A stretch of 64,000 nucleotides of DNA from Bacteroidales bacterium (GTDB lineage: Bacteria; Bacteroidota; Bacteroidia; Bacteroidales; UBA932). A program made the position numbers and the translations under genes. The notes beneath the pieces are model-generated. The model saw only the letters and a program-made list of their open reading frames with translations, was not told the origin of the DNA and did no database searches. Below are positions 9,191-18,655 of the stretch, piece after piece; positions within the stretch are counted from its first letter, which is position 1, and each line of letters opens with the position of its first letter. The stretch lies in NCBI GenBank assembly GCA_017935505.1, contig JAGBHM010000026.1, positions 62,001 through 126,000 of the forward strand, written 5' to 3'.

Positions 9191-10915
9191 ATGAAAACAG
9201 ATATACAGATAGCAAAAGAGGTTAAGATGCGCCCAATAGTTGAGGTTGCAAAGAGTATTGGAATAGATGAGGATGATCTCGAACTTTATGGTAAATATAA
9301 GGCTAAAGTGCCTCTCAAATATTATAAGGAGAAGGACCTGACAAAATCAAAACTTGTGCTGGTTTCGGCCATCTCCCCAACTCCTGCAGGAGAGGGAAAG
9401 ACAACGGTATCAATAGGATTGTCTCAGGCTCTTAACAGGCTGGGGAAAAAGTCGGTAGTGGCATTGAGAGAGCCCTCTCTGGGCCCTGTGTTCGGTATAA
9501 AGGGCGGTGCTACAGGTGGTGGTTATTCACAAGTTGTTCCGATGGAAGATATCAACCTCCATTTTACAGGCGATTTTTCGGCAGTGGAGAAGGCTCATAA
9601 TCTATTGTCGGCAGTTATTGATAATAATATACAGAGCAAGAAACACTCATTGAATCTCGATCCGCGCACAATCTCTTGGAAGAGAGTTATGGATATGAAT
9701 GACCGTTCGCTCCGCAAGATTGTTGTGGGACTGGGCGGAACTACTTCAGGTATTCCGCGTGAAACAGGTTTTGACATTACTGCGGCTTCTGAGATTATGG
9801 CAATACTTTGCCTTTCAAATGATATTGCAGATCTCAAGAGAAGGCTTGGAAATATCTTTATCGGATATACATTCGATAAAAAACCGATTTTTGCCCGCGA
9901 CCTCAAGGTGAATGGAGCAATGGCTGCATTGTTGAAAGATGCAATCAAACCTAATCTTGTGCAGACCCTCGAAGGTACCCCTGCATTTATACATGGTGGT
10001 CCTTTTGCAAATATAGCGCAGGGTACAAATACTGTAATTGCAACAAAAACTGCATTGGCTCTCTCGGATTATACAATTACCGAGGCTGGTTTCGGATTTG
10101 ATCTGGGTGCGGAGAAATTCCTTGATATCAAGTGCCGTTTTGCGGATCTGAATCCGCAGGCTGTTGTGCTTGTAGCCACTGTGAGGGCGATAAAATATCA
10201 TGGAGGCATGTCTCTCAAGGAGCTTAAGGAGGAGACAACTGCATGTGCCGACGGCGTTTGCAGTGTTGAAGAGATAACACGCAGGCTGGAGGCGGTGAAG
10301 AAGGGTATCGAGAATATGCAGAAACATATAGAGAACATCAAGCAGTTCAACCTTATCCCGATAGTTGCAATCAACCGCTTTGTTACAGATGCTCCTGCGG
10401 AGCTGGAGTATATAAAGGAGTTCTGCAACAGTATGGGAGCACAGGCTTCTATTGTTGATGTGTGGAGCAAAGGTGGAGCAGGTGCAGAAGAGCTTGCATC
10501 AATGGTTGTTGAACAGATTGAGAAGAATCCTGAGGGCCAGAGATTCAAACCATTGTATGATCTTGAGTCGCCTGTCAAGGAGAAGATTGAGACCATCGCC
10601 AGAAAGATATATGGAGCAGTTGCGGTAGATTATACCTCAAAAGCTAAATCAGACCTTAAGAAGATTGAGAATCTCGGATTGGAGAATCTGGCAATCTGTA
10701 TGGCAAAGACCCAGAAATCGCTTTCGGACAATCCTGATCTGCTCGGACGTCCAAAAGATTTTGTGATTACAGTGCGTGAAATTGAAATTGCAGCAGGTGC
10801 CGGCTTCCTGATTCCTATAACAGGTGAAATTATGCGTATGCCGGGTCTCCCTGAAGAGCCTGCTTCTGAGAAGATGGACATTACAGATGATGGTGAGATA
10901 ACAGGTTTGTTCTAG
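9191..10915 (+). CDS. fhs: Formate-tetrahydrofolate ligase
   Basis: Cytosolic enzyme that makes 10-formyltetrahydrofolate from formate, tetrahydrofolate and ATP, feeding purine synthesis and one-carbon metabolism. The 574 residues are full length (the family is about 555-560). The ATP loop is SPTPAGEGKTT near residue 65, followed by REPSLGPVFGIKGGATGGGYSQV in two conserved blocks and the FDITAASEIMAILCL segment. The C terminus carries the MPGLP motif. The AraC-type regulator follows after 9 bases and is probably co-transcribed. A TATATTTG at 9131-9138 may be its promoter -7 element, but no matching TTTG was found at the right spacing. Confidence 0.95.
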   Translation: MKTDIQIAKEVKMRPIVEVAKSIGIDEDDLELYGKYKAKVPLKYYKEKDLTKSKLVLVSAISPTPAGEGKTTVSIGLSQALNRLGKKSVVALREPSLGPVFGIKGGATGGGYSQVVPMEDINLHFTGDFSAVEKAHNLLSAVIDNNIQSKKHSLNLDPRTISWKRVMDMNDRSLRKIVVGLGGTTSGIPRETGFDITAASEIMAILCLSNDIADLKRRLGNIFIGYTFDKKPIFARDLKVNGAMAALLKDAIKPNLVQTLEGTPAFIHGGPFANIAQGTNTVIATKTALALSDYTITEAGFGFDLGAEKFLDIKCRFADLNPQAVVLVATVRAIKYHGGMSLKELKEETTACADGVCSVEEITRRLEAVKKGIENMQKHIENIKQFNLIPIVAINRFVTDAPAELEYIKEFCNSMGAQASIVDVWSKGGAGAEELASMVVEQIEKNPEGQRFKPLYDLESPVKEKIETIARKIYGAVAVDYTSKAKSDLKKIENLGLENLAICMAKTQKSLSDNPDLLGRPKDFVITVREIEIAAGAGFLIPITGEIMRMPGLPEEPASEKMDITDDGEITGLF

Positions 10916-10924
10916 GAGAGGCAA

Positions 10925-11779
10925 ATGAGTGCTGTACATCAGGGCAGGACGTTTGTAATCAGGCGTCTGAATAAAAGTTGTTACGAACGGCAGGATGGTG
11001 TTCATCCTGCCCGTTCTTCGCTGCACAGTTTCTTTTATCTGAGCGAAGGGTCGGTCCTTGTTGATATAGAGGATGCTACCTATTTTATACAGGAGGATGA
11101 CCTTGTGATAATTCCGTCGGGGAAATCATTCAAGGTGCGTTATTACGAAAACAGCAAGGGCTATATGGGAGGGTTTCATGACTCTCTGGTTGATATTGTC
11201 GCGGCAGAGGGTGTGGTGAATATGTTTGATTTTTTGAGGATATGGAGCAATCCTAAAATAGCGCTCGACAGCCGTTCAAGTGCCAGCATTGCGCTGCTGC
11301 TGGAGCGGTTGGCTGTGGAGAGTGAGGAGCATGAGCCAAACAGGGAGATTGTAAGGGCCTATCTTATGGCATTCCTTGTGGAGGCTGATCTGATGTACAA
11401 AAAGGTGAATACCCAGATGTCCAGGCATAATGATGTCACTTGCAATAAGTTTCTTGAGTTGCTCTTTTGCAGGAAAGAGGGGGAGGAGAGGGCTGATGTG
11501 GCCCCGTTGTCGGTGACATATTTTGCAGGCCAGCTCAATATTACCCCTAACCATCTTAATAAAGTGGTGAAGAGTGTGACCGGCAAATCTCCGTCGGTGT
11601 GGATAGAGGAACTGGTTATACAGGAGGCAAAGCGTCTGCTCAGGACAACTTCTCTGCCGCTTGGAGAGGTTGCGGCATCAGTTGGAATGCATGACCAGTC
11701 ATATTTTGCCCGACGCTTCAAAAGGCATGAAGGCATCTCTCCAAGGGAGTACAGGGCTCGGGGCTATAAAGGAATCTAA
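10925..11779 (+). CDS. AraC-family transcription regulator
   Basis: A 284-residue regulator with an N-terminal cupin-like sensing domain (residues about 25-90, including DDLVIIPSGKSF) and a C-terminal AraC double helix-turn-helix (about 190-280). The HTH region has NITPNHLNKVVKSVTGKSP and a second unit ending in SYFARRFKRHEGISPREYR. The start at 10925 leaves 9 bases from the fhs stop. The next gene, 94 bases downstream, is a TonB-dependent receptor with its own promoter, so control of that receptor is the natural guess. The ligand is unknown. Confidence 0.9.
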   Translation: MSAVHQGRTFVIRRLNKSCYERQDGVHPARSSLHSFFYLSEGSVLVDIEDATYFIQEDDLVIIPSGKSFKVRYYENSKGYMGGFHDSLVDIVAAEGVVNMFDFLRIWSNPKIALDSRSSASIALLLERLAVESEEHEPNREIVRAYLMAFLVEADLMYKKVNTQMSRHNDVTCNKFLELLFCRKEGEERADVAPLSVTYFAGQLNITPNHLNKVVKSVTGKSPSVWIEELVIQEAKRLLRTTSLPLGEVAASVGMHDQSYFARRFKRHEGISPREYRARGYKGI

Positions 11780-11842
11780 GCAAATGATTGATTTGTCCTA
11801 ATTTTTTCATATTATATCCTAAAATATATCTGTAATATGGTA

Positions 11843-11850
11843 TATTTTTG
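11843..11850 (+). promoter_or_regulatory. Probable -7 element of the TonB receptor gene
   Basis: TATTTTTG matches TAnnTTTG and lies 23 bases before the receptor ATG. No TTTG stands at the standard distance upstream, which would fit a promoter that needs an activator such as the adjacent AraC protein. That dependence is inference. Confidence 0.45.
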
Positions 11851-11873
11851 CGTTTTGGAAAAATTGGGAATAC

Positions 11874-14177
11874 ATGTGCCGCACAATACTTTTTTTAACA
11901 ATAACACTTCTTTCATCTCTATTCTCTACAGAGGTTTCCGGGAGAATTCTCTCTGATGCATCGGACAAAAAGCTTCAGGTGAGGGATACTGCCATCTCTT
12001 TGAGCGAAGTTGCTGTTGTTGCCCAGCTCAAACAGAAAAACGACTTGAGGCTTGAGCCTCTCTCATCATCCGTTCTGAAGATGGGCAATATAGAGAGGAG
12101 GCAGATTTCGAGTCTGAATGATTTTTCATACTATACACCCAATCTTTATATTCCGGACTACGGTTCAAAAATAACCTCTTCGATATATGTGAGGGGGTTG
12201 GGCAGCAGAATAGACAATCCTGCTGTTGGCCTGTATGTAGACAAGATACCATATCTCAACAAGAACGGATTTGACTCTGATCTCTGGGATATTATGCGTA
12301 TGGAGGTGCTCAGGGGCCCACAAAGTACCCTCTATGGAAGGAATACTATAGGAGGTATAATTAATATACATACCCTTTCACCGATGGTCTATCAGGGGAC
12401 AAGGTTCTCTGTCGGATATGGCAATGGAAACAGCTTGAATATAAAGGGCTCCACATATTGGAAACCTGGTGAAAAATGGGCATTCAGTGTGGGTGGCAAC
12501 TACTATTCAACCGACGGTTTCTTTGACAATGAATATGACGGTTCTGACTGTGACTGGATGAAAGGGGGAAGCGGAAGATTCCGTCTGGTCTTCAAACCCG
12601 GAAGCCGGTTGACAATAGACAACTCCTTTATAGCAGGCAGGGTAGAGCAGGGTGGATACACATACTCCCTGTATGATGCGGAGAGTGGAACAACAGCTCC
12701 TGTCTCTTACAATGATTTGTGCGGATATGAGCGTACAACAATATCAAACGGACTTTCTGTAAATTATGAGATGGACCGCTACCTTCTCTCAAGTGTTACC
12801 TCATGGCAGTATCTGGATGACTGTATGACCCTTGACCAGGATTTTACACCCAAAAGAATGTTTACTCTGCAGCAGGCTCAGAATGAGCATACTGTAACTC
12901 AGGATATTGTATTGAAGCGCAATGGGGAGAATAAGAGGTGGCAATGGCTTTCAGGCTTGACCCTTTTTTATAAAAGTATGAAGATGGCAGCACCTGTGCG
13001 CTTTAAGCAGGATGGTATCAATGAGCTCATACTTGCCAATATAAATAAAGGTATCCATACTGTTTTTCCCAATGATGATATTCTTTTTCAGGAGGATGAA
13101 TTTGATATTTTCAGCAACTTCAAGGCACCTGTATTTGGAGCGGCAGTATATCATCAGAGTGAGTATAAGGTTGGCCGATTTGCCTTCACTGCCGGTTTGA
13201 GGATTGATTATGAACATTCTCAGCTGGATTATGATTCAAACAGTTCCCTGAGCTATAAGTTTACCTTAACCATGCAGCAGTTCAAGGCGTTCAGGACACA
13301 ATTAAAAGGCAAAGAGAAGCGTGATTACATAGAGCCTCTGCCGAAATTTGCGGTGCAGTACTCCTTGAAGGATTATGGAAATCTCTATGTTTCAGTGGCA
13401 AGGGGTTTTAAAGCCGGAGGATACAATACCCAGATGTTCTCTGATATCCTCCAGAATCAGATGCAGACCGATATGATGGCGGATCTTGGAGTCTATTTCG
13501 ACAATGCCGGCATTGCAGGCTATACTGTAGGAGAGGTAATTACATATAAGCCGGAGTATAGTTGGAACTATGAGTTGGGTGGCCATTTCAACCTTTGGGG
13601 AGGCCGTCTGAGGGCGGATGCCGCACTGTTCTATATTGATTGCACAGACCAGCAGCTTACAATATTTCCGAGTGGAAAGACAACCGGACGCATGATGACC
13701 AATGCCGGACGTACAAGAAGTTTGGGCGGGGAGCTCTCCCTTAATGCGAGAGTTGCATCCGGTTTGGATATGGGGCTCTCTTATGGCTACACCGATGCCA
13801 GGTTTGTAAAGTACAACAGTGGAATAGCAGATTATAAAGGCAAGCATGTTCCGTATGTTCCAAAGAATACACTGTCGGCAACAGCAAATTATACACTCTA
13901 TAAATTGGGCAATTTCCTGGACAAACTCTCTTTCAGAGCCGGATACAACGGTGTAGGGGAGATTTACTGGAATGAGGCAAATGATATGAAGCAGAAGTTC
14001 TATTCACTGGTGAATGGTTCGGTTTATGCGCAGAAAGGCCTCTTCTCATTGGAGTTTTGGGGCAAGAATCTTACAGGTACCGATTATAATGCCTTCTACT
14101 TTGTCTCCGTGGGAAATACCTTCTTTTCAAAGGGAAAACCCGCCCAATATGGTGTGACACTTTCAGTAGAATTTTAA
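11874..14177 (+). CDS. TonB-dependent outer-membrane receptor
   Basis: A 767-residue outer-membrane beta-barrel with an N-terminal plug, powered by TonB, for uptake of an unknown ligand. A signal peptide covers about residues 1-24. The TonB box/plug region runs from about residue 40 and includes IYVRGLGSR, VGLYVDKIPY, MEVLRGPQSTLYGRNTIGG and an IINIHT plug end. The barrel ends in a final strand with an aromatic C-terminal residue (SVEF). It lacks the carboxypeptidase-like N-terminal domain of SusC proteins and is of siderophore/vitamin-receptor size. A small lipoprotein gene follows after 22 bases and an AraC regulator precedes it. Confidence 0.9.
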   Translation: MCRTILFLTITLLSSLFSTEVSGRILSDASDKKLQVRDTAISLSEVAVVAQLKQKNDLRLEPLSSSVLKMGNIERRQISSLNDFSYYTPNLYIPDYGSKITSSIYVRGLGSRIDNPAVGLYVDKIPYLNKNGFDSDLWDIMRMEVLRGPQSTLYGRNTIGGIINIHTLSPMVYQGTRFSVGYGNGNSLNIKGSTYWKPGEKWAFSVGGNYYSTDGFFDNEYDGSDCDWMKGGSGRFRLVFKPGSRLTIDNSFIAGRVEQGGYTYSLYDAESGTTAPVSYNDLCGYERTTISNGLSVNYEMDRYLLSSVTSWQYLDDCMTLDQDFTPKRMFTLQQAQNEHTVTQDIVLKRNGENKRWQWLSGLTLFYKSMKMAAPVRFKQDGINELILANINKGIHTVFPNDDILFQEDEFDIFSNFKAPVFGAAVYHQSEYKVGRFAFTAGLRIDYEHSQLDYDSNSSLSYKFTLTMQQFKAFRTQLKGKEKRDYIEPLPKFAVQYSLKDYGNLYVSVARGFKAGGYNTQMFSDILQNQMQTDMMADLGVYFDNAGIAGYTVGEVITYKPEYSWNYELGGHFNLWGGRLRADAALFYIDCTDQQLTIFPSGKTTGRMMTNAGRTRSLGGELSLNARVASGLDMGLSYGYTDARFVKYNSGIADYKGKHVPYVPKNTLSATANYTLYKLGNFLDKLSFRAGYNGVGEIYWNEANDMKQKFYSLVNGSVYAQKGLFSLEFWGKNLTGTDYNAFYFVSVGNTFFSKGKPAQYGVTLSVEF

Positions 14178-14199
14178 TGGACAATAAAAACAGATAATT

Positions 14200-14679
14200 A
14201 TGAAACTAAAACTTTTTTTCAGAATGCTTCTCTGCTCAATGGCACTTCTTTCATTTGCAGCATGTTCAGATGATGATGATTCGCTCTTTATTGAAGATGG
14301 AATTATTGCATATGTTGGAGATGTTGTTGTAGATCAGAATGATGGCACAACCTATACCGACAAAGATGTAAAAATAGAACTTACCTTCGATGCTGTTGCA
14401 AATACAGCGGAGATGCTTGTGAAACAGGTGAAATTTGCAGAGAAGATGCCTATCAGGCTGGATATGACAGTGAAAGGCATAGACTTTACAATAGCCGGTT
14501 CGGGGATTACCATTGCTGGAAACAATATTGTGCCGGAGGCTATGGGCGGCCCGTTCCCAATGTATACAATAATAAACCTTTCGGGTAAGGTTACAGACTC
14601 TGATTTCTCATTTTCAATGAAATGTGGAGAGTTCCCTGTAACATTTACAGGAAAAGCTGTGCTGACATCAGCAAAATAG
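14200..14679 (+). CDS. Small calycin-like surface lipoprotein, likely partner of the TonB receptor
   Basis: A 159-residue lipoprotein whose signal ends in FAACSDDDDS. Acidic residues right after the lipid-bearing cysteine match the Bacteroidota surface-export signal, so cell-surface display is likely. The rest is predicted beta-strand rich with alternating patterns typical of the calycin-like (PF13944-type) Bacteroides lipoproteins. This family assignment is by overall pattern and is moderate. It is co-directional with and 22 bases after the TonB receptor, so it probably captures the same ligand at the surface. Confidence 0.6.
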   Translation: MKLKLFFRMLLCSMALLSFAACSDDDDSLFIEDGIIAYVGDVVVDQNDGTTYTDKDVKIELTFDAVANTAEMLVKQVKFAEKMPIRLDMTVKGIDFTIAGSGITIAGNNIVPEAMGGPFPMYTIINLSGKVTDSDFSFSMKCGEFPVTFTGKAVLTSAK

Positions 14680-14713
14680 TACAGAAGAGAGATGGAGCAG
14701 GTAGCGCATGGCA

Positions 14714-15028
14714 CTAATGCTCCCTTTTCGGATTTTTGGGGAACCAACCTTTGCGGACCCTTTCCCGCTGCTCAAAGACCTCCAGTATCGACCAGAAACA
14801 GGAGAAGGCTGTAACGCCAAGCAGTATGGAGAGGGTGTTCTCTTTTATATATACCGACAAAATCGTACATACAATACCTGCGACAAGGAAAGCCCACCAG
14901 CATTTCACTCCAAAATAATACTCGCCCTTTATCACAAGAGGGTGGAACATTCCTATTATTAAAAATGTTGCAAGGCCTATCAGAAGTCCCTGCAGATTGT
15001 ATTGCTGTAGAAAATCGAAAAGTATCAT
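14714..15028 (-). CDS. DUF4491-family small membrane protein
   Basis: A 104-residue protein with three predicted helices. The start at 15028 was chosen because the protein then begins with a hydrophobic helix and the longer frame adds only an unlike 20-residue leader. The block FLIIGMFHPLVIKGEYYFG with the following KCWW is the DUF4491 signature as I recall it. The function of the family is unknown. It converges on the preceding lipoprotein gene, leaving 34 bases. Confidence 0.65.
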   Translation of the reverse strand: MILFDFLQQYNLQGLLIGLATFLIIGMFHPLVIKGEYYFGVKCWWAFLVAGIVCTILSVYIKENTLSILLGVTAFSCFWSILEVFEQRERVRKGWFPKNPKREH

Positions 15029-15124
15029 GGTGCGTGAATTGGTGATATGTAACTCAAAGATACTTATTTTTCCGGCACATATCCGCATTAAGGAAAAATT
15101 TGATTACCTTTAGATTTTTGAGCA

Positions 15125-16606
15125 ATGGTAAAGATAAGGACACGCATTCACGACAAGTTCTCCCTTGAGTTCAAAATCTGGCATATGCAGGAGAACAACC
15201 GGAAAGCTGATTCAAGGCGGATCCGCAAATACCGTCTTGAGAGCTGGATTTTTGTCCCTGCAACATTGGACATAAATGCGCTTACATACAGCAGGGAGCA
15301 CTTCTATTCAGATATTACCAACTATTACAGGGCTATAACTCCGGTTTATACTCTCGAAGAGATGGCATACGGTGACAAATGTACCGTATCTGAGACCAAA
15401 GTCTCATTCAACCCCAATGCCGGCTCGCCATTCGGGTATCTTTCAAATGCAGTATATAATCTTATAAATTATCCTACAGAAGAGAATGTATCTGAGTATG
15501 AGTATCAGATAAAGATGTTCTGCGCTATATTCAAGAGTGCCCTCCGCGAGAGGTACAATGCTCTCAAAGCGAATGGAGGTGCTGCAGATTTTGAGGGGTT
15601 TAGAAATGATCTCTTCGTAATACTGAAAAATTATGCGCTGCTGTGCGACTGCCTGAAAAATAATGTAAAGGCAGCTCTCTACAACTATTGCTCCTTTGGC
15701 GAGGAGTTTATAATCAATCTGTCGGAATCCTACTCTTATAAAATATATGAAGTCTCCAACAGCAGTAAAAGTGTGGCGGAGTGGCTGCTCGAATTGGGCC
15801 GCTATAAAGAAAGCAGAGGTTATGGCGTTCTTAAAGAGGGGGATGACAAGAAAAATGCAAATCTTTTGCACCGCTGGGGTGTGCTGAAAAAATATGTTGA
15901 GAGCGATCTCTTTTTGAGTGCAGACAAGCGCAAGAGCGGAGTGCTTAAAGAGCAGGTCTACTACAGCATTGCTGCAGGCCTTTCAATGATCTTTGCAACA
16001 GCGGTGGCTTTCACATTCCAGCAGAAATACGGCAACTTCACCATGCCTCTCTTTGTAGCTCTGGTTGTGAGCTATATGTTGAAAGACCGTATAAAGGAGC
16101 TGGTACGTTCCGCCTTTTCGAGCAACAGAAAAATCAAGTATTTCGACAACAAGACACTCCTTGGAGTGAAAGATACTATTATCGGCTACAGTCGGGAAGG
16201 CTTTGATATCATTCCTCAATCCAAAGTGCCGCAAGAGATAATGGAGATAAGAAACCGTTCATTCATTGTGGATGCAGAGAACAGGATAAATAATGAGAGT
16301 ATCCTTTTTTACAGGAATCTTATCAGACTTGACCAGAAAAAACTTGAGGAGACCTCAGAATACAAGATAGAGGGAATTAATGAGATATTGATGCTGAATC
16401 TCTCTTCTTTTGTCAAAAAAATGGACAATCCTCAGAATGTGTACAAGCTCTGCAATGCTGAAAAAGAGTTTGTTGAGGTGAGTGTCAAAAAAATTTACTA
16501 TATCAATTTCGTATTGCGCATCAGCTGGGATGAGGGGGTATTCTGCCAACGCTACCGTGTAGTTATGAACCGTGACGGCATAGTGAGCATGGAGTCGCTG
16601 ATGTAG
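15125..16606 (+). CDS. Unknown membrane protein, 493 residues
   Basis: I do not recognise a family. The N-terminal ~280 residues are soluble, helical and charged. Two adjacent transmembrane helices lie at about residues 283-320 (YYSIAAGLSMIFATAVAF, then FTMPLFVALVVSYML), followed by a short basic loop. The remaining ~165 residues are mixed alpha/beta, ending in a strand-rich block with WDEGVFCQRYRVVMNRDG. There is no signal peptide, so both large domains probably face the cytosol as a hairpin-anchored protein. It is monocistronic, divergent from the DUF4491 gene and convergent with the C69 peptidase, with a shared terminator at 16671-16702. Confidence 0.6.
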   Translation: MVKIRTRIHDKFSLEFKIWHMQENNRKADSRRIRKYRLESWIFVPATLDINALTYSREHFYSDITNYYRAITPVYTLEEMAYGDKCTVSETKVSFNPNAGSPFGYLSNAVYNLINYPTEENVSEYEYQIKMFCAIFKSALRERYNALKANGGAADFEGFRNDLFVILKNYALLCDCLKNNVKAALYNYCSFGEEFIINLSESYSYKIYEVSNSSKSVAEWLLELGRYKESRGYGVLKEGDDKKNANLLHRWGVLKKYVESDLFLSADKRKSGVLKEQVYYSIAAGLSMIFATAVAFTFQQKYGNFTMPLFVALVVSYMLKDRIKELVRSAFSSNRKIKYFDNKTLLGVKDTIIGYSREGFDIIPQSKVPQEIMEIRNRSFIVDAENRINNESILFYRNLIRLDQKKLEETSEYKIEGINEILMLNLSSFVKKMDNPQNVYKLCNAEKEFVEVSVKKIYYINFVLRISWDEGVFCQRYRVVMNRDGIVSMESLM

Positions 16607-16670
16607 TTGCAATGAGGTTACGGGCGGCCTACCATCCAAATTTACTTCGGAATATCCATATATAAATACG

Positions 16671-16706
16671 AAATAAGGTGACCAGATTCGGTCACCTTAT
16701 TTTATC
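16671..16706. terminator. Bidirectional terminator
   Basis: A perfect 13-base inverted repeat, AAATAAGGTGACC/GGTCACCTTATTT with a 6-base loop, has A-rich and T-rich flanks. It lies between two convergent genes and can serve both. Confidence 0.9.
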
Positions 16707-16726
16707 GTATAATAAGTATTTGTATA

Positions 16727-18520
16727 CTATTTAACAGGAGTCTCAGCTGTCTCGGTTTTCTCTGTGCTTTCCACATTTTCTACAGTTGCAGCCTCCTCTT
16801 TCTTAGGCTGTGATACGATGGTCTGGGCTGCTGCAGGATCGGCAGCTACAGCCTCTTTCCATTTTTGTGAATATCCTGGTTGTGCCGGATTTGCAGGGAT
16901 ATTCCTTTCATAACCGTTGTCGGAGAATGAACCGTCCGGGTTCTGGCGTTTCACATTACCGTCGATATATTTTACAAGAAGATATTCATCCAGCTCTTTC
17001 CACTTCTTGAACATACGGTCTGCAAACATTTCAGACCACTCGGTAAGATATGCCTTAACCTCCTCAGGGTTTGTATTGTAGATTCTCAGGGCCTCTTTAT
17101 CAACAGTTGAGATAATTTTTACAGCACCATTCTCATGCTCGTCTGCTGCCTTTCTGATTTCAGGAGCCAGAAGATTGTACCTCAGATATGCTGCATGAGC
17201 AACCCTGTTGAAGAGCCAGAAGGCTGAGGTAGGAGAGTAGGTTGTCATATTTCCATTACCACACTCAAAGCATTTAGGAACTTTTATACTCGATGAGTAA
17301 ACTGGTGTAAGACAAGATGTTGCAGCATCATCAACTCCAAACCAGATAATTCCTCCAATCTCATCAGGCAACCAGTTGCGGGCCTGGCCAAGGAGCCAGA
17401 AACCGGTTTGTTGGGTGGCAATGGCCCTCTCATTTGTATATTTCACACCGTTAACCTCAAAACCCATAGGACGCCATCTGTAAGGTAGCTCAAATCCACC
17501 TGCTCCGATATCTTTGCGCATATCCATAGGGGTATCTTCATAATGGTCGCGCATTACATCGGCAACCTCTTTGAGGGTAACCTTCTCAGCTGGTTTAATA
17601 TATAGAGGCATCTTGTTGGCAGGGTTCTGACCCATTGCAAAGTCGAGGTAATCAGAAGCCGGTTTGTCGCCAATCATGCCCTTGCCAAGAATATTGAACG
17701 CGCTCCATACTCTTGCCTCACAGCCTCTCATTGCGCTGAAATCTGCAGGAGCGTAGGCGTCACAGAAGCTGAAATTTTCATCACTTCCCTCATAATAACC
17801 CATCTCACGTGCGAAATTGATGACATCTTTATGATATAGGCAGTTTTCAGGGTCGTTCAATGGGAAAGAGGTTATGCGCGACTGGTTGGCGTGGGCACTG
17901 ATATAACCGTCGGGAATCCTAACAGCAACCCATACAGCACCTTTATTGAGATTTACACCTTTTTTGTTGAGTTTTGTTCCGCGGCCAATCATCTCCATAA
18001 TCCATACCTCGTCTTTGTCGGCAATTGAAAAAGATTCTCCTCCCGAGGCGTAACCATACTCGGCCACGAGTTCTGTCATTACTTTAATGGCCTCACGGGC
18101 GCTTTTGGCCCTCTGTAGGGTTACATAAATGAGAGATCCGTAATCTACGATTCCAGTGGTATCCACAAGCTCTTCCCTTCCTCCGAAAGTAGTTTCGGTA
18201 ATAATCAGCTGATGCTCGTTCATGTTTCCCATGGTTGAGTAGGTCTTCTCTATCTGGGCAATATCTCCCATATATTTTCCGGTATCCCACTCAAATATTT
18301 TCAGCAGGCTTCCCTTTGGAAATACTCCGGCAGGTGTATGGTAGAGCTCTCCGTAAAGAACATGTGAGTCTGCCGAATAGGTTACCATAACCGATCCGTC
18401 TTTGCTTGCGCCTTTTGTTACAAGTACATTGCTGCATGCTCCCGCATGGTTTGCAGAGATGGCAAATATTATGGCCAAAGCAGAGAATGTTTTCAATATC
18501 AAAGCAGTTAATTGTCTCAT
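16727..18520 (-). CDS. Secreted C69-family dipeptidase
   Basis: An N-terminal-nucleophile peptidase of family C69, hydrolysing dipeptides or short peptides. A signal peptide ends at HAGA, and the next residue is the presumed catalytic cysteine in CSNVLVTKGASKDG, which signal cleavage would expose. Other conserved parts are YGYASGGESFSIADKDEVWIMEM and the WGDTG-like EWDTGKY segment. At 597 residues it is longer than Lactobacillus PepD because of a C-terminal extension ending in a Lys/Glu/Thr-rich low-complexity tail. The periplasm is the likely site. It stands alone between the bidirectional terminator and a divergent small gene. Confidence 0.88.
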   Translation of the reverse strand: MRQLTALILKTFSALAIIFAISANHAGACSNVLVTKGASKDGSVMVTYSADSHVLYGELYHTPAGVFPKGSLLKIFEWDTGKYMGDIAQIEKTYSTMGNMNEHQLIITETTFGGREELVDTTGIVDYGSLIYVTLQRAKSAREAIKVMTELVAEYGYASGGESFSIADKDEVWIMEMIGRGTKLNKKGVNLNKGAVWVAVRIPDGYISAHANQSRITSFPLNDPENCLYHKDVINFAREMGYYEGSDENFSFCDAYAPADFSAMRGCEARVWSAFNILGKGMIGDKPASDYLDFAMGQNPANKMPLYIKPAEKVTLKEVADVMRDHYEDTPMDMRKDIGAGGFELPYRWRPMGFEVNGVKYTNERAIATQQTGFWLLGQARNWLPDEIGGIIWFGVDDAATSCLTPVYSSSIKVPKCFECGNGNMTTYSPTSAFWLFNRVAHAAYLRYNLLAPEIRKAADEHENGAVKIISTVDKEALRIYNTNPEEVKAYLTEWSEMFADRMFKKWKELDEYLLVKYIDGNVKRQNPDGSFSDNGYERNIPANPAQPGYSQKWKEAVAADPAAAQTIVSQPKKEEAATVENVESTEKTETAETPVK

Positions 18521-18655
18521 ATTTGTCTCTAATTATTATATGGTATTAATTTAAATTGTCGTTTTTTTCTCTTTTTATTATCTTAGCATCCTGAAAGGGG
18601 GTGGATGCTCCACAAATATAATATTATACTCAGTTTATACCAAATAAAGATTCAT

